Source: Verrucomicrobiaceae bacterium UBA1938
GTDB taxonomy: Bacteria > Verrucomicrobiota > Verrucomicrobiia > Verrucomicrobiales > Verrucomicrobiaceae
Direction of reading: 5' to 3'
DNA: 64,000 nt
Assembly: GCA_002336895.1 (NCBI GenBank)
Contig: DDFC01000023.1
Location: forward strand, 149,584 to 213,583
Each line of letters starts with the position of its first letter. Positions within the stretch are counted from its first letter, which is position 1. This document shows, in pieces, positions 8,029-17,635 of this stretch. Position numbers and translations under genes: made by a program. Below the pieces are notes generated by a model. It was not told the origin of the DNA. It made no database searches and worked only from the letters and a program-made list of their open reading frames with translations.

Positions 8029-8955
8029 ATGAGCGCCACCTCTGACGCCACGCGTGCCATGCGGCTCTCTCTGGCCGTGGGCTTCCTGATGCTCGTGCTC
8101 AAGGTGGGCGCCTATGTGCTGACCGGATCTGCGGCCATTCTGGGCGATGCAGCAGAGTCCGTCGTGCATGTGGCAGCCGTCATGTTTGCCGCCTTCAGTC
8201 TCGGTCTGCTGAACAAGCCGGCGGATGAAGACCACCCGTATGGGCATAGCAAGATCGCGTTCTTCTCCGCAGGGATCGAGGGCGGACTGATCATCGTGGC
8301 AGCTCTCTTCATCATCTATGAATCCGTGCGCCGCCTGCTGCTGCACCTGCCGCCCGCCAATCTGGACAAGGGCCTGGCACTGACTGCGCTGACCATTGCC
8401 ATCAATGCGGCGCTCGGCGCGTATCTCATCCGCACAGGAAAAAAGCAGGGCTCGCTGATTCTCGAAGCGAATGGCAAGCATGTGCTGACAGATGTGTGGA
8501 CCAGCCTGGGAGCCATCGCGGGCCTTGGTCTTGTGGCCCTGACCGGCTGGCACAGCTGGGACTCCATCTGCGGCCTGATCATGGCCGCCAACATCATCTG
8601 GACCGGCTACGGGCTCATGCGCCAGAGCGTCGGCGGCCTGATGGACACGGCCGATGCCAATCTCAATGCCGCACTGGACGCCGCACTGCGCCGCGAGACG
8701 GAAAAGCATGGCCTCAAATTTCACGCCCTGCGCCACCGCGATGCCGGAGAGATGCACTACGTGGAGGTGCATCTGCTTTTTGACGATGACATCATGCTGC
8801 GCGACGCACACCGCATCGCCACTGAGATCGAAACCGCCGTGCAGGCCAGTGTGACCAACCCCGTGCTCATCACCACGCATCTCGAATGCCAGGGCGACCA
8901 CGATGAGCTGCACCAGCATGGCGAATCAAGCGATCCCCACCGCATCCGCGCATGA
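8029..8955 (+). CDS. Cation diffusion facilitator (CDF) family transporter
   Basis: A 308-residue metal/proton antiporter. Hydrophobic segments include SLAVGFLMLVLKVGAYVLTGS and AAVMFAAFSLGLL, followed by the CDF-typical HPYGHSK motif after helix II and GLIIVAALFIIYESVRRLL. The metal site candidates are the AAESVVHV segment in TM2 and a D-x-x-x-D-like patch in HVLTDVWTSLGAI in TM5. The cytoplasmic C-terminal domain (after about 215) carries HYVEVHLLFDDD and ends in HLECQGDHDELHQHGE, a His/Asp/Glu-rich tail likely to sense metal. Likely Zn2+ or Fe2+/Mn2+ export; the metal is not decidable here. Its stop overlaps the birA start (ATGA). Confidence 0.88.
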   Translation: MSATSDATRAMRLSLAVGFLMLVLKVGAYVLTGSAAILGDAAESVVHVAAVMFAAFSLGLLNKPADEDHPYGHSKIAFFSAGIEGGLIIVAALFIIYESVRRLLLHLPPANLDKGLALTALTIAINAALGAYLIRTGKKQGSLILEANGKHVLTDVWTSLGAIAGLGLVALTGWHSWDSICGLIMAANIIWTGYGLMRQSVGGLMDTADANLNAALDAALRRETEKHGLKFHALRHRDAGEMHYVEVHLLFDDDIMLRDAHRIATEIETAVQASVTNPVLITTHLECQGDHDELHQHGESSDPHRIRA

Positions 8956-9728
8956 TCCCGCTGGATGCCCATGCACTGCAGAACGACGCACCCTCATGGC
9001 ACGTCACGGTGCTGGACGAGACAGGCTCCACCAGCGACTGGCTAAAGCAGAACGCCTCCACTCTGCCGGTAGGTACGGTGGTGTTTGCCGAATCCCAGAC
9101 CGCTGGCCGGGGCAGGCGTGAGAACCGCTGGCTGGCACCGCGAGGGAAGGACCTGATGTTTTCCCTGCTGCTAAAGCCCGACGTGTCTCTGGACAAGTGG
9201 CCGCGCATCACCACGCTGGCGGCACTGGCCCTCTGCAAGGCCATTGAAGCAGAGCTGCCGCTGGAGCCACGCATCAAATGGCCGAACGACATCTACCTGC
9301 AAGGCCGCAAAGTAAGCGGCCTGCTGGCGGAAACCGTCACTGCCCGTGACGGCATGCGGATCGTGCTGGGCATAGGCCTGAATGTAAACGCGCTCAATTT
9401 CCCACCCGAGCTGAATGCCACCTCCCTGCTGCGGGAGCTGGCCAGCCCCGTGCTGCATGAGATCGACCGCAATGCGCTGGGCAGCCGCCTGCTGAGCTCT
9501 CTGCATGCTGAATTTGACCGGATAGACGATGACTACTGCGAAGCTGTCTCGGAGGTGCGGGAACGCAGCTGGCTCATCGGCCGGCAAATTCGCTGCCGGA
9601 TGGAAGGCCGCACTGTGCATGGACGTGTGCTCGATCTGAATGAGGAAGGCCATCTCATCCTAGCACTGCCTGACGGCAGCAAACTGACGCTGACAAGTGC
9701 TGAAGAAGTGCGCGACAGCAGCGCATAA
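8952..9728 (+). CDS. birA: Biotin--[acetyl-CoA-carboxylase] ligase (BirA, no DNA-binding domain)
   Basis: Attaches biotin to the carboxyl carrier protein of acetyl-CoA carboxylase through biotinyl-5'-AMP. The 258-residue length matches the short ligase without the N-terminal winged helix, so it should not be a repressor. Motifs: GSTSDWLK, the AMP/biotin loop TAGRGRRENRW, KWPNDIYL (catalytic Lys region), GLLAETV and GIGLNVNA. The C-terminal ~45 residues form the SH3-like cap (GRTVHGRVLDLNEEGHLIL). The ATG overlaps the upstream transporter stop by 4 bases, indicating translational coupling. Confidence 0.93.
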   Translation: MIPLDAHALQNDAPSWHVTVLDETGSTSDWLKQNASTLPVGTVVFAESQTAGRGRRENRWLAPRGKDLMFSLLLKPDVSLDKWPRITTLAALALCKAIEAELPLEPRIKWPNDIYLQGRKVSGLLAETVTARDGMRIVLGIGLNVNALNFPPELNATSLLRELASPVLHEIDRNALGSRLLSSLHAEFDRIDDDYCEAVSEVRERSWLIGRQIRCRMEGRTVHGRVLDLNEEGHLILALPDGSKLTLTSAEEVRDSSA

Positions 9729-9742
9729 GCTAACCAGCGCGC

Positions 9743-9768
9743 ATTACTAAGAAATAAATCTTAGTAAT
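9743..9768. promoter_or_regulatory. Perfect AT-rich inverted repeat between birA and the kinase gene
   Basis: ATTACTAAGA, a 6-base spacer (AATAAA), then TCTTAGTAAT: ten of ten bases pair. It starts 15 bases after the birA stop and ends about 80 bases before the kinase start. The arms are AT-rich and not followed by a T tract on the plus strand, so it fits a dimeric-regulator operator better than an intrinsic terminator, though a weak terminator cannot be excluded. Confidence 0.6.
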
Positions 9769-9849
9769 ACAATGCCGTCTAAATTCTACACTTGAGTATT
9801 TAGCTTGATCCGCTTTAGGGTGTCCAGTCCCCAACGGTACTCCTTCCCC

Positions 9850-12800
9850 ATGAGTGATGATGCAAATCCCCCGGTCTCTGAAGAGGAAAACATGATTGAG
9901 CCCTCTGCTTTTCCATCCCTGGAGGAAATGGCGGAACTGCTGCCCCAATATGAATTTCATAGTGTGCTGGGCGTCGGCGGCATGGGGGCTGTCTATCTGG
10001 CCCGACAGCCGACCCTGGACCGCTGGGTGGCCATCAAGCTGCTGCCGGTCTCCGCAGCCCAAAACGAAGAGGATGCCCAGCGCTTCATCACGGAAGCAAG
10101 GTCCATGGCCAGGCTCAGCCATGCGAACATCGTAGCGGTGTATGACTTTGGCCAGACAGCGCAGGGGCATCTCTATCTTGTCATGGAGTATGTGGACGGA
10201 CTGGATCTGCATCGTCTTATCCACAGTGAAGAACTGACGCTGGAGCGCATCCGCAGCCTCATTCCCCAGCTGTGCGATGCTCTGGAGTACGCCCACACCC
10301 ACGGCATCATCCACCGCGACATCAAGCCCGCCAACATCCTCATCACTTCCAACTGGCAGCCCAAGGTCGTGGATTTTGGCCTGGCCAAGGATAGAAACAG
10401 CGAGACAGCCGATGTGTCTGAATATGGTACTCCCGACTATGTAGCGCCAGAACGCATGCGACCAGACGCCCAGGTGGACCACCGCGCGGACATCTATGCC
10501 CTGGGTGTGGTGATTCATGAAATGTTTACCAGGCTGACTCCTCGCGCCGCAGGTGCTTCCGCCGGCCAGGGAATGCCACCGGAATATGCCAGCATCGTGA
10601 GCCGATGCCTGATGGCCGACCCTGCGCGTCGCTTTCAGAGATGCGGAGAGATCAAGGCCTTCCTCAATGCCGCCGCCATCGCTGCAGCAGCCCCGGCTCC
10701 GCAGGTGCATCGTGCACCGCCGCCACAGTTGCAGGCCAGAATCCGCCAGCCGGGATCCCCCCCGGTCAAAGTGCGTCAGGGCATGCCTGGATGGGTGTGG
10801 GCGGCGGCCTGCATCGCCCTGCTGGCAGCAGCAGGCGGCTGGGTACTCAAACAGCAGCAATCATCGAAAGCTCAGAGCAAGGCGCAGGCAGAATCGAACC
10901 CTGCATCAGCACCTGAATCCACAACACCCGGCACCACCTCTCCGGCCCCCACGGTGGTCAGTGATACTCCCCCGGGTCCTTTCAAGCCGCCCGCCGGGGA
11001 TTTCTCCATTCTCAAACGCCTCAGCGGTCACCGCGAGCTGGTTTACTCATGCGCTGTGCTGTCCGACCAGCGACGTGCGGTTTCCGGAGGGCATGATGAT
11101 ACGCTGATCCTCTGGGATGTGGCCACAGGTGCAACCATCAAGCGCTTCCCATCCCCTGTGGGAGACATCCACGGCATTGAGGCTGCCGCGGATGGCCACC
11201 GCATTCTGCTGTACTCCTTCCGCACTCAGCAAGTGGCGGTGTTTGACATTGATCAAGGAAAAGCCATCGCCAGCATCAAGGCACCAGACAACCGACTGAC
11301 ACTCGCCACCTGGGCGGCTGATCAGAAGAGCGCGTACCTGCTGTGCAACAAGCCCAACGGTGGCGTCTATGTCTGGGACCTTTCACAGGATGGAGTGCTG
11401 AAGCAGTTCTCAGAATGGCCACGCGCAGCCTACTCCATCCTCACCCTGCCAGCACAACCGCCTGAAAACACGCCGCAGCTTCTGGTGGTGGGCAGCACCA
11501 TGAAGCCCAATCCAAATCCTGGGCCAAACTCCACCCAGAGCCTCGTGATGGACAAGCCCTGGGCCGCGCTTTTCACCGAACCCGGGCACCGCATCATCAA
11601 AGATCTGCCGGATTATACGAACATACGAAACCGCATGTCTCTCTCTCCGGATGGCAGCACGATCCTGGCTGGCCAGGGCAGTCTTTTTCTATTGGATGTG
11701 CCGGCGCTCACCACGCGCTTCACCATGCCTGTCACAGGAAACATCGGCTGTAGTGCCAGTGCATGGGCGGCGGCCGGTCGCCTGATCATCGCCGCATACG
11801 CCGACGGCAGCCTGCGAATCCGCGAGGCAGAAACAGGCGTGGAACTGGCCACCTTGAGGACGGAGCTGCGCGCCAATGCGATCAAAATCTCCCAAGATGA
11901 ATCCTGGATGCTGGTCTCGGCCTTTCCGCTCGATGTCAGAAACCCAGGACCGAATGATTTTGACGTTCTAGTCATCCGTCTGCCAGAGCTGAATAAACTG
12001 GGGTCAGATCAAAGCTTCCGAAACCTGGCCAAACGCCAGAACGGCATGCTGGAGAAATTCGACCCCGAGCTGGCGGCATTGCGTGCCAAAACGATTCCGA
12101 ACGACTCCCTGGCCAACGATGATCAGGTGCGGCTCCAGATCAAAGACCTCGCCAGCAAGTACGGCGCAGCCTTGAAGCGGACAGCAGCCACTGCACCGCC
12201 GAATGACCAGCAGGCCATGCTCAGGGAAGCGGATGCCATAGCCAGCGGCCAGCCCGTGCCAGATCCCTCATCTGACGCCAGCACCGCAGGAGAGCACAAG
12301 CGCCTGCGTGTCATCTACCGCCAGCAAATCTCCCAAATGGAGCAGCGCCGCTCCGAAACCCTCAACACCACCTTCAAAGCCCTGGAGGCCGCTGTGCAGC
12401 CGCTCTCCGCGAGCCGCCAGCAAAGCGGTGACAGAATGGGGCAGGCGCGCTGTGCCACACTGCTAGCCAGTCTGGCCATGCCCAAAGCCTTCTCGACCTT
12501 TGCGCCCACATCCGTCGCAGTCAGCAATGTCGAAAAAAGTCCTCCTGCTCCGCAGAACATGGCTGCTGTGACACCTCCCGTGGCCCCGCCTCGCACACCA
12601 ATGCCTGCCGCCTCGGCCGCCAAAGCCCCCTTCGCCAGCAATGTGAGGCTGGAGGTCGCCATTGGGCGGCCCTCGAAGATCGAAGGCGGTGACTTTGACG
12701 ACGAAATGCAGGTGATGAACCCGCGTGTCAAACTGACCAACAACTCCACCTCTCAGAGCTACGACGGCTACACGGTCAATTTCATGCTGCTGGGAGAAAG

Positions 12801-13107
12801 CACCATCGACATGAAGGTCTTCAAGGTGCTGCAGCGCGTGGATTTCGCCGTAAACCTGCCTGTGAGGCAGACGTTTGAAAACAAGCTCCCCAGCGTCACC
12901 ACCCAGTATGACACCACCGGGGCCAAATTTGGCTATAAGTACTCAGGCTGGGTGGTGCAGGTGATCAGCCCGCAGGGGGAGATTGTCTTTACCAAATCCA
13001 CCTCGGCGACCGTGGAAAAACTGCCTGATCTGGTGAAGACACTCAAGGCGGACCAGTGCTACGATAAAAAGCTCACTGCCGTGGGCGAGCCGGTGCTGCG
13101 GTTTTGA
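9850..13107 (+). CDS. Transmembrane Ser/Thr protein kinase with WD40-like repeats
   Basis: A 1085-residue Hanks-type kinase; the start at ATG 9850 gives MSDDANPPVSEEE (a TTG 45 bases earlier is also in frame). The kinase domain spans about 34-290: glycine loop GVGGMGAVYL (41-50), Lys63 in VAIKLL, HRDIKPANIL with catalytic Asp157, and DFGLAK (175-180), all intact. A proline-rich linker leads to a single membrane helix (WVWAAACIALLAAAGGWVL, about 315-333). The outside part begins with roughly 350 residues of WD40-type beta-propeller repeats (SGHRELVYSCAVLSD, then GGHDDTLILWDVATG), followed by a helical Gln/Glu-rich stretch and a C-terminal beta domain (LEVAIGRPSKIEGGDFDDE) seen in other verrucomicrobial proteins but of unknown role. 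Expected to phosphorylate cytoplasmic proteins in response to an envelope signal. It sits alone, followed 71 bases later by argS. Confidence 0.9.
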   Translation: MSDDANPPVSEEENMIEPSAFPSLEEMAELLPQYEFHSVLGVGGMGAVYLARQPTLDRWVAIKLLPVSAAQNEEDAQRFITEARSMARLSHANIVAVYDFGQTAQGHLYLVMEYVDGLDLHRLIHSEELTLERIRSLIPQLCDALEYAHTHGIIHRDIKPANILITSNWQPKVVDFGLAKDRNSETADVSEYGTPDYVAPERMRPDAQVDHRADIYALGVVIHEMFTRLTPRAAGASAGQGMPPEYASIVSRCLMADPARRFQRCGEIKAFLNAAAIAAAAPAPQVHRAPPPQLQARIRQPGSPPVKVRQGMPGWVWAAACIALLAAAGGWVLKQQQSSKAQSKAQAESNPASAPESTTPGTTSPAPTVVSDTPPGPFKPPAGDFSILKRLSGHRELVYSCAVLSDQRRAVSGGHDDTLILWDVATGATIKRFPSPVGDIHGIEAAADGHRILLYSFRTQQVAVFDIDQGKAIASIKAPDNRLTLATWAADQKSAYLLCNKPNGGVYVWDLSQDGVLKQFSEWPRAAYSILTLPAQPPENTPQLLVVGSTMKPNPNPGPNSTQSLVMDKPWAALFTEPGHRIIKDLPDYTNIRNRMSLSPDGSTILAGQGSLFLLDVPALTTRFTMPVTGNIGCSASAWAAAGRLIIAAYADGSLRIREAETGVELATLRTELRANAIKISQDESWMLVSAFPLDVRNPGPNDFDVLVIRLPELNKLGSDQSFRNLAKRQNGMLEKFDPELAALRAKTIPNDSLANDDQVRLQIKDLASKYGAALKRTAATAPPNDQQAMLREADAIASGQPVPDPSSDASTAGEHKRLRVIYRQQISQMEQRRSETLNTTFKALEAAVQPLSASRQQSGDRMGQARCATLLASLAMPKAFSTFAPTSVAVSNVEKSPPAPQNMAAVTPPVAPPRTPMPAASAAKAPFASNVRLEVAIGRPSKIEGGDFDDEMQVMNPRVKLTNNSTSQSYDGYTVNFMLLGESTIDMKVFKVLQRVDFAVNLPVRQTFENKLPSVTTQYDTTGAKFGYKYSGWVVQVISPQGEIVFTKSTSATVEKLPDLVKTLKADQCYDKKLTAVGEPVLRF

Positions 13108-13178
13108 GCCAGCTGCGGCCGGACGGCTGTGTTCTTGATTGAACTGCCCGCCACCTCAGACTATGAGGCAGGCCGCCC

Positions 13179-14930
13179 ATGTTCCGCGCCCTACTCACGT
13201 CCCGTCTCCAAGCAGCCTTCTCCTCCGCAGGCATCTCCCTGCCCGAAGGGTTCACTCCAGGCGTCGTCATCGCATCCGACACCCGCTTTGGCGACTACCA
13301 GAGCAACGCGGCAATGATTCTGGCCAAGCAGCTGAAGATGAATCCGCGGGCGCTGGCAGAGCAGATCAAGGCGGCGCTGCAGGTCGAAGACCTGTGCGAA
13401 AAAGTGACTGTGGACGGCCCCGGCTTCCTGAACCTGACACTCAGCCCTGCCGCACTGGCGCAGAGACTTTCCCTCATCGTCAAAGATGATCATGTGGGAG
13501 TGCCGCCCGTGGAGCAGGCTAAGACCATCGTGGTCGATTTCTCGGCGCCCAACATCGCCAAGCCGATGCATGTGGGCCACATCCGCAGCACCTTCATCGG
13601 CGACTCGCTGGCCCGTGTGGCACGCTTCATCGGCCACAAGGTCATCACCGACAACCATGTGGGCGACTGGGGCACGCAGTTTGGCATGATCATCCACGGC
13701 TGGAAGACGCAGCTTGATCAATCGAAGCTCAAGGCGGACCCGATTCATGAGCTGGTCAGCGTTTACAAGGCGGTGAACGCCGCCACCAAGGCCGACGAAG
13801 CCGTGCTGGAAACCTGCAAGGCGGAGCTGGTGAAGCTGCAGCAGGGCGATGCGGAAAACCTCGGCATCTGGAAGGAGTGCGTGCGCCTCACCCTGGAGCA
13901 GTTGGAAAAAGTGTACGGTGCACTCGACATCAAGTTTGACCACTACCTCGGCGAAAGCTTCTACAACGACGCCCTGGCCCCGCTGGTGGCCGAAATGCTC
14001 AATCAGGGCATCGCCACCATCAGCGACGGCGCCACCGTGGTCTTCAGCGATGGCAGCGTGAAGCCGGAGAACGACCCATTCCTGATTCGCGAAAAGGACG
14101 AATGGAAACCCGCGCCGTGCATCATCCGCAAAGGCGATGGCGGCTTCCTCTACGCCACCACGGATCTCGCCACCATCGACTACCGTGTGAAGGAATGGAA
14201 GGCCGACGAAATCTGGTACGTCGTCGGCGCCCCCCAGCAGCTGCACTTCCGTCAGGTCTTTGCAGCGGCACAACGTCGCGGTGTCACCACCAAGATGATC
14301 CACATCGCCTTTGGCAGCATCCTCGGTCCCGACGGCAAGATGTTCAAAACCCGCAGCGGCGAAACCGTCGGCCTGCTCGAAGTGATCGACGAAGCCATCG
14401 AGCGCGCCCGTGCCGCCGCCGATGAAAAAGAGCAGGGTCTCAGCGATGCCGAGAAGGACGAGATCGCCCGAATCATCGGTGGTGGATCGGTCAAATACGC
14501 CGAACTGAGCCAGAACCGCCTTACCGACTACAAATTCAGCTGGGACAAAATGCTGTCCCTGCAAGGGAACACCGCGCCCTACCTCATTAATGCCTACGTG
14601 CGCACTCGCTCCATCTTCCGCAAGCTGGATGGCCAGGTGACTCTGACGGATGACATTGCCATCACCGAGCCCGCCGAGCGTGCCCTCGCGATGAAGCTGG
14701 CTCAGTTTGCCGAAAACTCCCACGACATCCTCGACGACCACCGCCCGAACCTGCTGGCGAACTATCTCTACGAGCTAGCCTCTGCCTATCATGCCTTCTT
14801 CGAAGCCTGCAACGTGCTGCGTTCCGAAGGCACGGTGCGCAACACGCGCCTGACGCTCTGCGAAGCCACCGGCCGCGTGCTCAAGACCGGCCTCGGCCTG
14901 CTGGGTATTCAGACGACGGAGAGGATGTAG
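13179..14930 (+). CDS. argS: Arginyl-tRNA synthetase
   Basis: Class I synthetase that charges tRNA-Arg. At 583 residues the length is typical. The N-terminal additive domain (about 1-110, including GDYQSNAAM) recognises the D-loop. The HIGH-type signature is HVGH (131-134) within APNIAKPMHVGHIRS. The KMSKS region is replaced by GKMFKTRSGE, the usual degenerate form in ArgRS. The C-terminal helical domain (after about 450) has the anticodon-binding features: SLQGNTAPYLINAYVRTRS and the terminal ETTERM-like end (IQTTERM). A long open frame on the opposite strand is a composition shadow. Confidence 0.96.
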   Translation: MFRALLTSRLQAAFSSAGISLPEGFTPGVVIASDTRFGDYQSNAAMILAKQLKMNPRALAEQIKAALQVEDLCEKVTVDGPGFLNLTLSPAALAQRLSLIVKDDHVGVPPVEQAKTIVVDFSAPNIAKPMHVGHIRSTFIGDSLARVARFIGHKVITDNHVGDWGTQFGMIIHGWKTQLDQSKLKADPIHELVSVYKAVNAATKADEAVLETCKAELVKLQQGDAENLGIWKECVRLTLEQLEKVYGALDIKFDHYLGESFYNDALAPLVAEMLNQGIATISDGATVVFSDGSVKPENDPFLIREKDEWKPAPCIIRKGDGGFLYATTDLATIDYRVKEWKADEIWYVVGAPQQLHFRQVFAAAQRRGVTTKMIHIAFGSILGPDGKMFKTRSGETVGLLEVIDEAIERARAAADEKEQGLSDAEKDEIARIIGGGSVKYAELSQNRLTDYKFSWDKMLSLQGNTAPYLINAYVRTRSIFRKLDGQVTLTDDIAITEPAERALAMKLAQFAENSHDILDDHRPNLLANYLYELASAYHAFFEACNVLRSEGTVRNTRLTLCEATGRVLKTGLGLLGIQTTERM

Positions 14931-14992
14931 GACGTCGGCAAAGCGGCTGAAAATTTGGAAGAAGCGGCCTGTGCACGGAGTTTTCGCGCATC

Positions 14993-16231
14993 ATGCGCGC
15001 ACTCGTCTTTTTCCTGTCTCTAAATCTGACCGTCACAGTCTTTGCAGCCCAGGAACTCGCTTTCCCGGGCGCAGCAGGATTCGGCGCTTTCGCCAAAGGC
15101 GGAAAAGGCGGAAAAGTCATCGAAGTCACCCGGCTGGATGATGATCTCAAAAATCCACCGGAGGGATCCTTCCGCTGGGCCGTGCTGCAGGAGGGACCGC
15201 GCATCGTGAAATTCCGCGTGGCGGGCACCGTTGTGCTGCAGGACGCGGTGGAGATCAGGGAGCCGTTCATCACCATTGATGGTGTCGATGCTCCAGGCAT
15301 GGGCGTGTGTCTGCGGGGCGGGTCGCTGGAGTTCAGGGACACGCATGACATCATCGTGAGAAACATCCGCGTGCGGCTGGGGGATGAGACGACGAAGCGC
15401 AAGAACCGAGAGCGGCACCTGAAACGGCCGGAGCACTCGAACGCGCTGGATTGCATTGGCCTCACCCGCTGCCGGGATGCGATCATCGACCATGTCTCCA
15501 CCTCCTGGAGCTGCGACGAGCTTTTCAGCGTGGTACACTGCCAGAATGTGACGGTGCAGTGGTGCCTGCTGGCCGAGCCGCTGAGCAACCCAGAGCTGCA
15601 TCCCTATGGGGACAACCACGCCTTCTGCTTCAACTCCAGCGCGGACACGATGAGCGTGCACCACTGCCTCTTTGCCCGCTACGTGATGCGTGGCCCGCAG
15701 TTTGAAGCCAATGACATGCGCAAGGGGGACGACTACGAGGTGCAGATGGAGGCGGTGAACAACGTCATGTTTGACTACCAGAAATCGGGATCTCGCTACA
15801 CCACCGGAATCGAGGACCACAAGGACGAGGCCACGCCCAAGGGCTATGCCTTTCAGTTCATCGGCAATGTGTACCTGGGCGATCCGGAGCGCGATGCCAT
15901 CTCGGCAGTGATGAAGCATGGCGTACACCCCGGAGTGCGTGCTTTTGTGGCAGAGCGCGAGCAGGTGCAACTCAGTGACACCAAGGGGCGTGAGAATCTG
16001 ATGGAAGATGCCCTAAAACAGCTCCAGGGAGCGCCCCTCTTCACCTCCCCTGCTCCAATTCAGCCCGAAAAGACCGAGGAGGTGCTGCGCCGCGTGCTGG
16101 AAAGCGCAGGCTGCTCCCACAAGCGCGATGCCGTGGATCTGCGCATCGTATCCGACGTCCGCGAAAAACGATTCCGGAAGGTCGTGCGCTCGCAGGATGA
16201 GGTAGGTGGCTGGCCCGGACTGACGGAGTAA
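14993..16231 (+). CDS. Exported pectate-lyase-like right-handed beta-helix protein
   Basis: A 412-residue protein with a signal peptide (MRALVFFLSLNLTVTVFA). The mature N-terminus FPGAAGFGAFAKGGKGGKVI and VTRLDDD are typical of the polysaccharide lyase family 1-like proteins of planctomycetes and verrucomicrobia, as are FRVAGTVVLQD, IRNIRVRLGD-type strands and IIDHVSTSWSCDELFSV. These form a parallel beta-helix that cleaves pectate by Ca2+-assisted beta-elimination; family members acting on other polysaccharides exist, so the substrate is an inference. The Asp/His cluster around DHVSTSW and HPYGDNHAF is a plausible active-site face. Stands alone between argS and an aminotransferase. Confidence 0.82.
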   Translation: MRALVFFLSLNLTVTVFAAQELAFPGAAGFGAFAKGGKGGKVIEVTRLDDDLKNPPEGSFRWAVLQEGPRIVKFRVAGTVVLQDAVEIREPFITIDGVDAPGMGVCLRGGSLEFRDTHDIIVRNIRVRLGDETTKRKNRERHLKRPEHSNALDCIGLTRCRDAIIDHVSTSWSCDELFSVVHCQNVTVQWCLLAEPLSNPELHPYGDNHAFCFNSSADTMSVHHCLFARYVMRGPQFEANDMRKGDDYEVQMEAVNNVMFDYQKSGSRYTTGIEDHKDEATPKGYAFQFIGNVYLGDPERDAISAVMKHGVHPGVRAFVAEREQVQLSDTKGRENLMEDALKQLQGAPLFTSPAPIQPEKTEEVLRRVLESAGCSHKRDAVDLRIVSDVREKRFRKVVRSQDEVGGWPGLTE

Positions 16232-16289
16232 GGAATCGCTGGCATGCCTGCCATTCGTCATTCATCATTCAGCCTCCGTCATTCCAGCC

Positions 16290-17477
16290 ATGCCCGTCCC
16301 ACTTCTCGACGTCAACGCCCAGAACCTGCCCCTCGAATCCGAACTCCAGGCCGCCTTCACGCAGGTGCTGCACCATGGCAGGTTCATCATGGGACCGGAA
16401 TTGGAGACCTTTGAAAAGGAAGTGGCCGAGATGGTCGGCGTGAAGCACGCGCTGTCTGTCTCCTCAGGCACGGATGCCCTGCTGCTGGCCCTCATGGCGC
16501 TTGACATCAAGCCCGGGGACGAGGTGCTCTGCCCCAGCTTCACCTTCTTTGCCACAGCGGGTGCGGTGTCGCGTCTGGGTGCCGTGCCGGTCTTCACTGA
16601 TGTGTGCCCGACCTGCTTCAACATGGATGTGAACGACGCGCGGAAGAAGATCACCGCCAAGACCAAGGCGATCATTCCCGTGCATCTCTTTGGCCAGTGC
16701 GCTGACATGATCCCCATCCTGGCCCTGGCCAAGGATCACGGGTTGAAAGTGATCGAAGATGCCGCGCAGTCGATCGGCGCCAAATATCGCGGCACGAGCA
16801 GCGGCACGATGGGCGACTTTGGCACCTACAGCTTCTTCCCCAGCAAGAACCTCGGCGGCTTTGGTGACGGCGGCATGCTGGTGACGAATGATGACGGTCT
16901 GGCTGAATACGCCCGCGTGCTGCGTGTGCACGGCGGCAAGCCAAAGTACTACCATCACTACGTGGGCGGTAATTTCCGCATGGACACGCTGCAATGCGCC
17001 CTGCTGAGCGTGAAGGTGAAGCGATATGCCCAGTACACCGCAGACCGCCAGCGCAATGCAGCCCACTACATTTCAGAACTGGCCAAGCTCCCCGGCGTGG
17101 TGCAGGCGGACCCCGCGCACTGCAAATGCGTAACCTCCCAGGACGAGTGGCTGGTGGCGCAGAATGCCAAGATCGTGCTGCCTGTCAGCTACGCGCACAA
17201 CGAGCACATCTGGAATCAGTTCACCATCCGCGTACTCGGCGGGCGGCGTGACTCCCTGCGCGACCACCTGGTGGCAAAGAAGATCGGCTGTGACATCTAC
17301 TACCCCGTCACGCTGGATCAGCAGAAGTGCTTTGCTGATCTGCCTGCGGCGTCGCTCTCAGGCTGCGAGGTGGCTCACCGCGTGGCTGGCGAAGTGCTCA
17401 GCATCCCGATCTACGGAGAGCTTACTGAAGCCCAACGCCTGGAAGTGGTGGCCGCCATCCGCGAGTGGCTGGCGTGA
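16290..17477 (+). CDS. DegT/DnrJ/EryC1/StrS-family sugar aminotransferase
   Basis: A 395-residue PLP enzyme of the nucleotide-sugar aminotransferase family. SSGTDALLLAL (about 58-68) binds the PLP phosphate; EDAAQSIGAKY (156-166) contains the ring-contacting Asp; Lys186 in SFFPSKNLGGFGDGG is the Schiff-base lysine; the GGNFRMDTLQCALL region completes the family pattern. Members convert 3- or 4-keto-nucleotide sugars to amino sugars for O-antigen, capsule or glycoprotein glycans. No other sugar-nucleotide genes are adjacent, so the pathway is not visible here. The first residues (VPLLDVNAQN) fit the family start. Confidence 0.9.
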   Translation: MPVPLLDVNAQNLPLESELQAAFTQVLHHGRFIMGPELETFEKEVAEMVGVKHALSVSSGTDALLLALMALDIKPGDEVLCPSFTFFATAGAVSRLGAVPVFTDVCPTCFNMDVNDARKKITAKTKAIIPVHLFGQCADMIPILALAKDHGLKVIEDAAQSIGAKYRGTSSGTMGDFGTYSFFPSKNLGGFGDGGMLVTNDDGLAEYARVLRVHGGKPKYYHHYVGGNFRMDTLQCALLSVKVKRYAQYTADRQRNAAHYISELAKLPGVVQADPAHCKCVTSQDEWLVAQNAKIVLPVSYAHNEHIWNQFTIRVLGGRRDSLRDHLVAKKIGCDIYYPVTLDQQKCFADLPAASLSGCEVAHRVAGEVLSIPIYGELTEAQRLEVVAAIREWLA

Positions 17478-17565
17478 AAAAATCGCCAAGGCTAAGCAGC
17501 CGCACGGGTGGCCCAGAGCGTCATCCCACAGGGTTATTGGTAGCCGCTTGCCTCTTACCTCGTTT

Positions 17566-17587
17566 ATGTGGGCCATTTTGCCCACAT
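17566..17587 (+). terminator. Stem-loop in the gap between two convergent genes
   Basis: ATGTGGGC, loop CATTTT, GCCCACAT: a perfect 8-bp hairpin 89 bases after the aminotransferase stop, followed by CTGCCTTTTAAAA. A short T run follows after a few bases, so intrinsic termination of the rightward transcript is plausible but not certain. Confidence 0.5.
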
Positions 17588-17600
17588 CTGCCTTTTAAAA

Positions 17601-17621
17601 GGGCTCGATAGATTCGAGCCC
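17601..17621. terminator. Second perfect stem-loop, possibly a bidirectional terminator
   Basis: GGGCTCGA, loop TAGAT, TCGAGCCC: a perfect 8-bp hairpin 14 bases before the stop of the leftward TPR gene. On the minus strand it is followed by TTTTAAAAGG, giving a T run for leftward transcripts, so it more likely ends the TPR gene's transcript. Confidence 0.55.
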
Positions 17622-17635
17622 CTAGCGGGTCGCCA

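Noticed and set aside
7561..8919. 452-codon minus-strand frame over the HAD and CDF genes
   Set aside because: Antisense shadow of two genes with intact motifs.
13191..14741. 516-codon open frame on the strand opposite argS
   Set aside because: It lies wholly inside the well-supported argS gene and shows no domain; such long antisense frames are common in GC-rich DNA.
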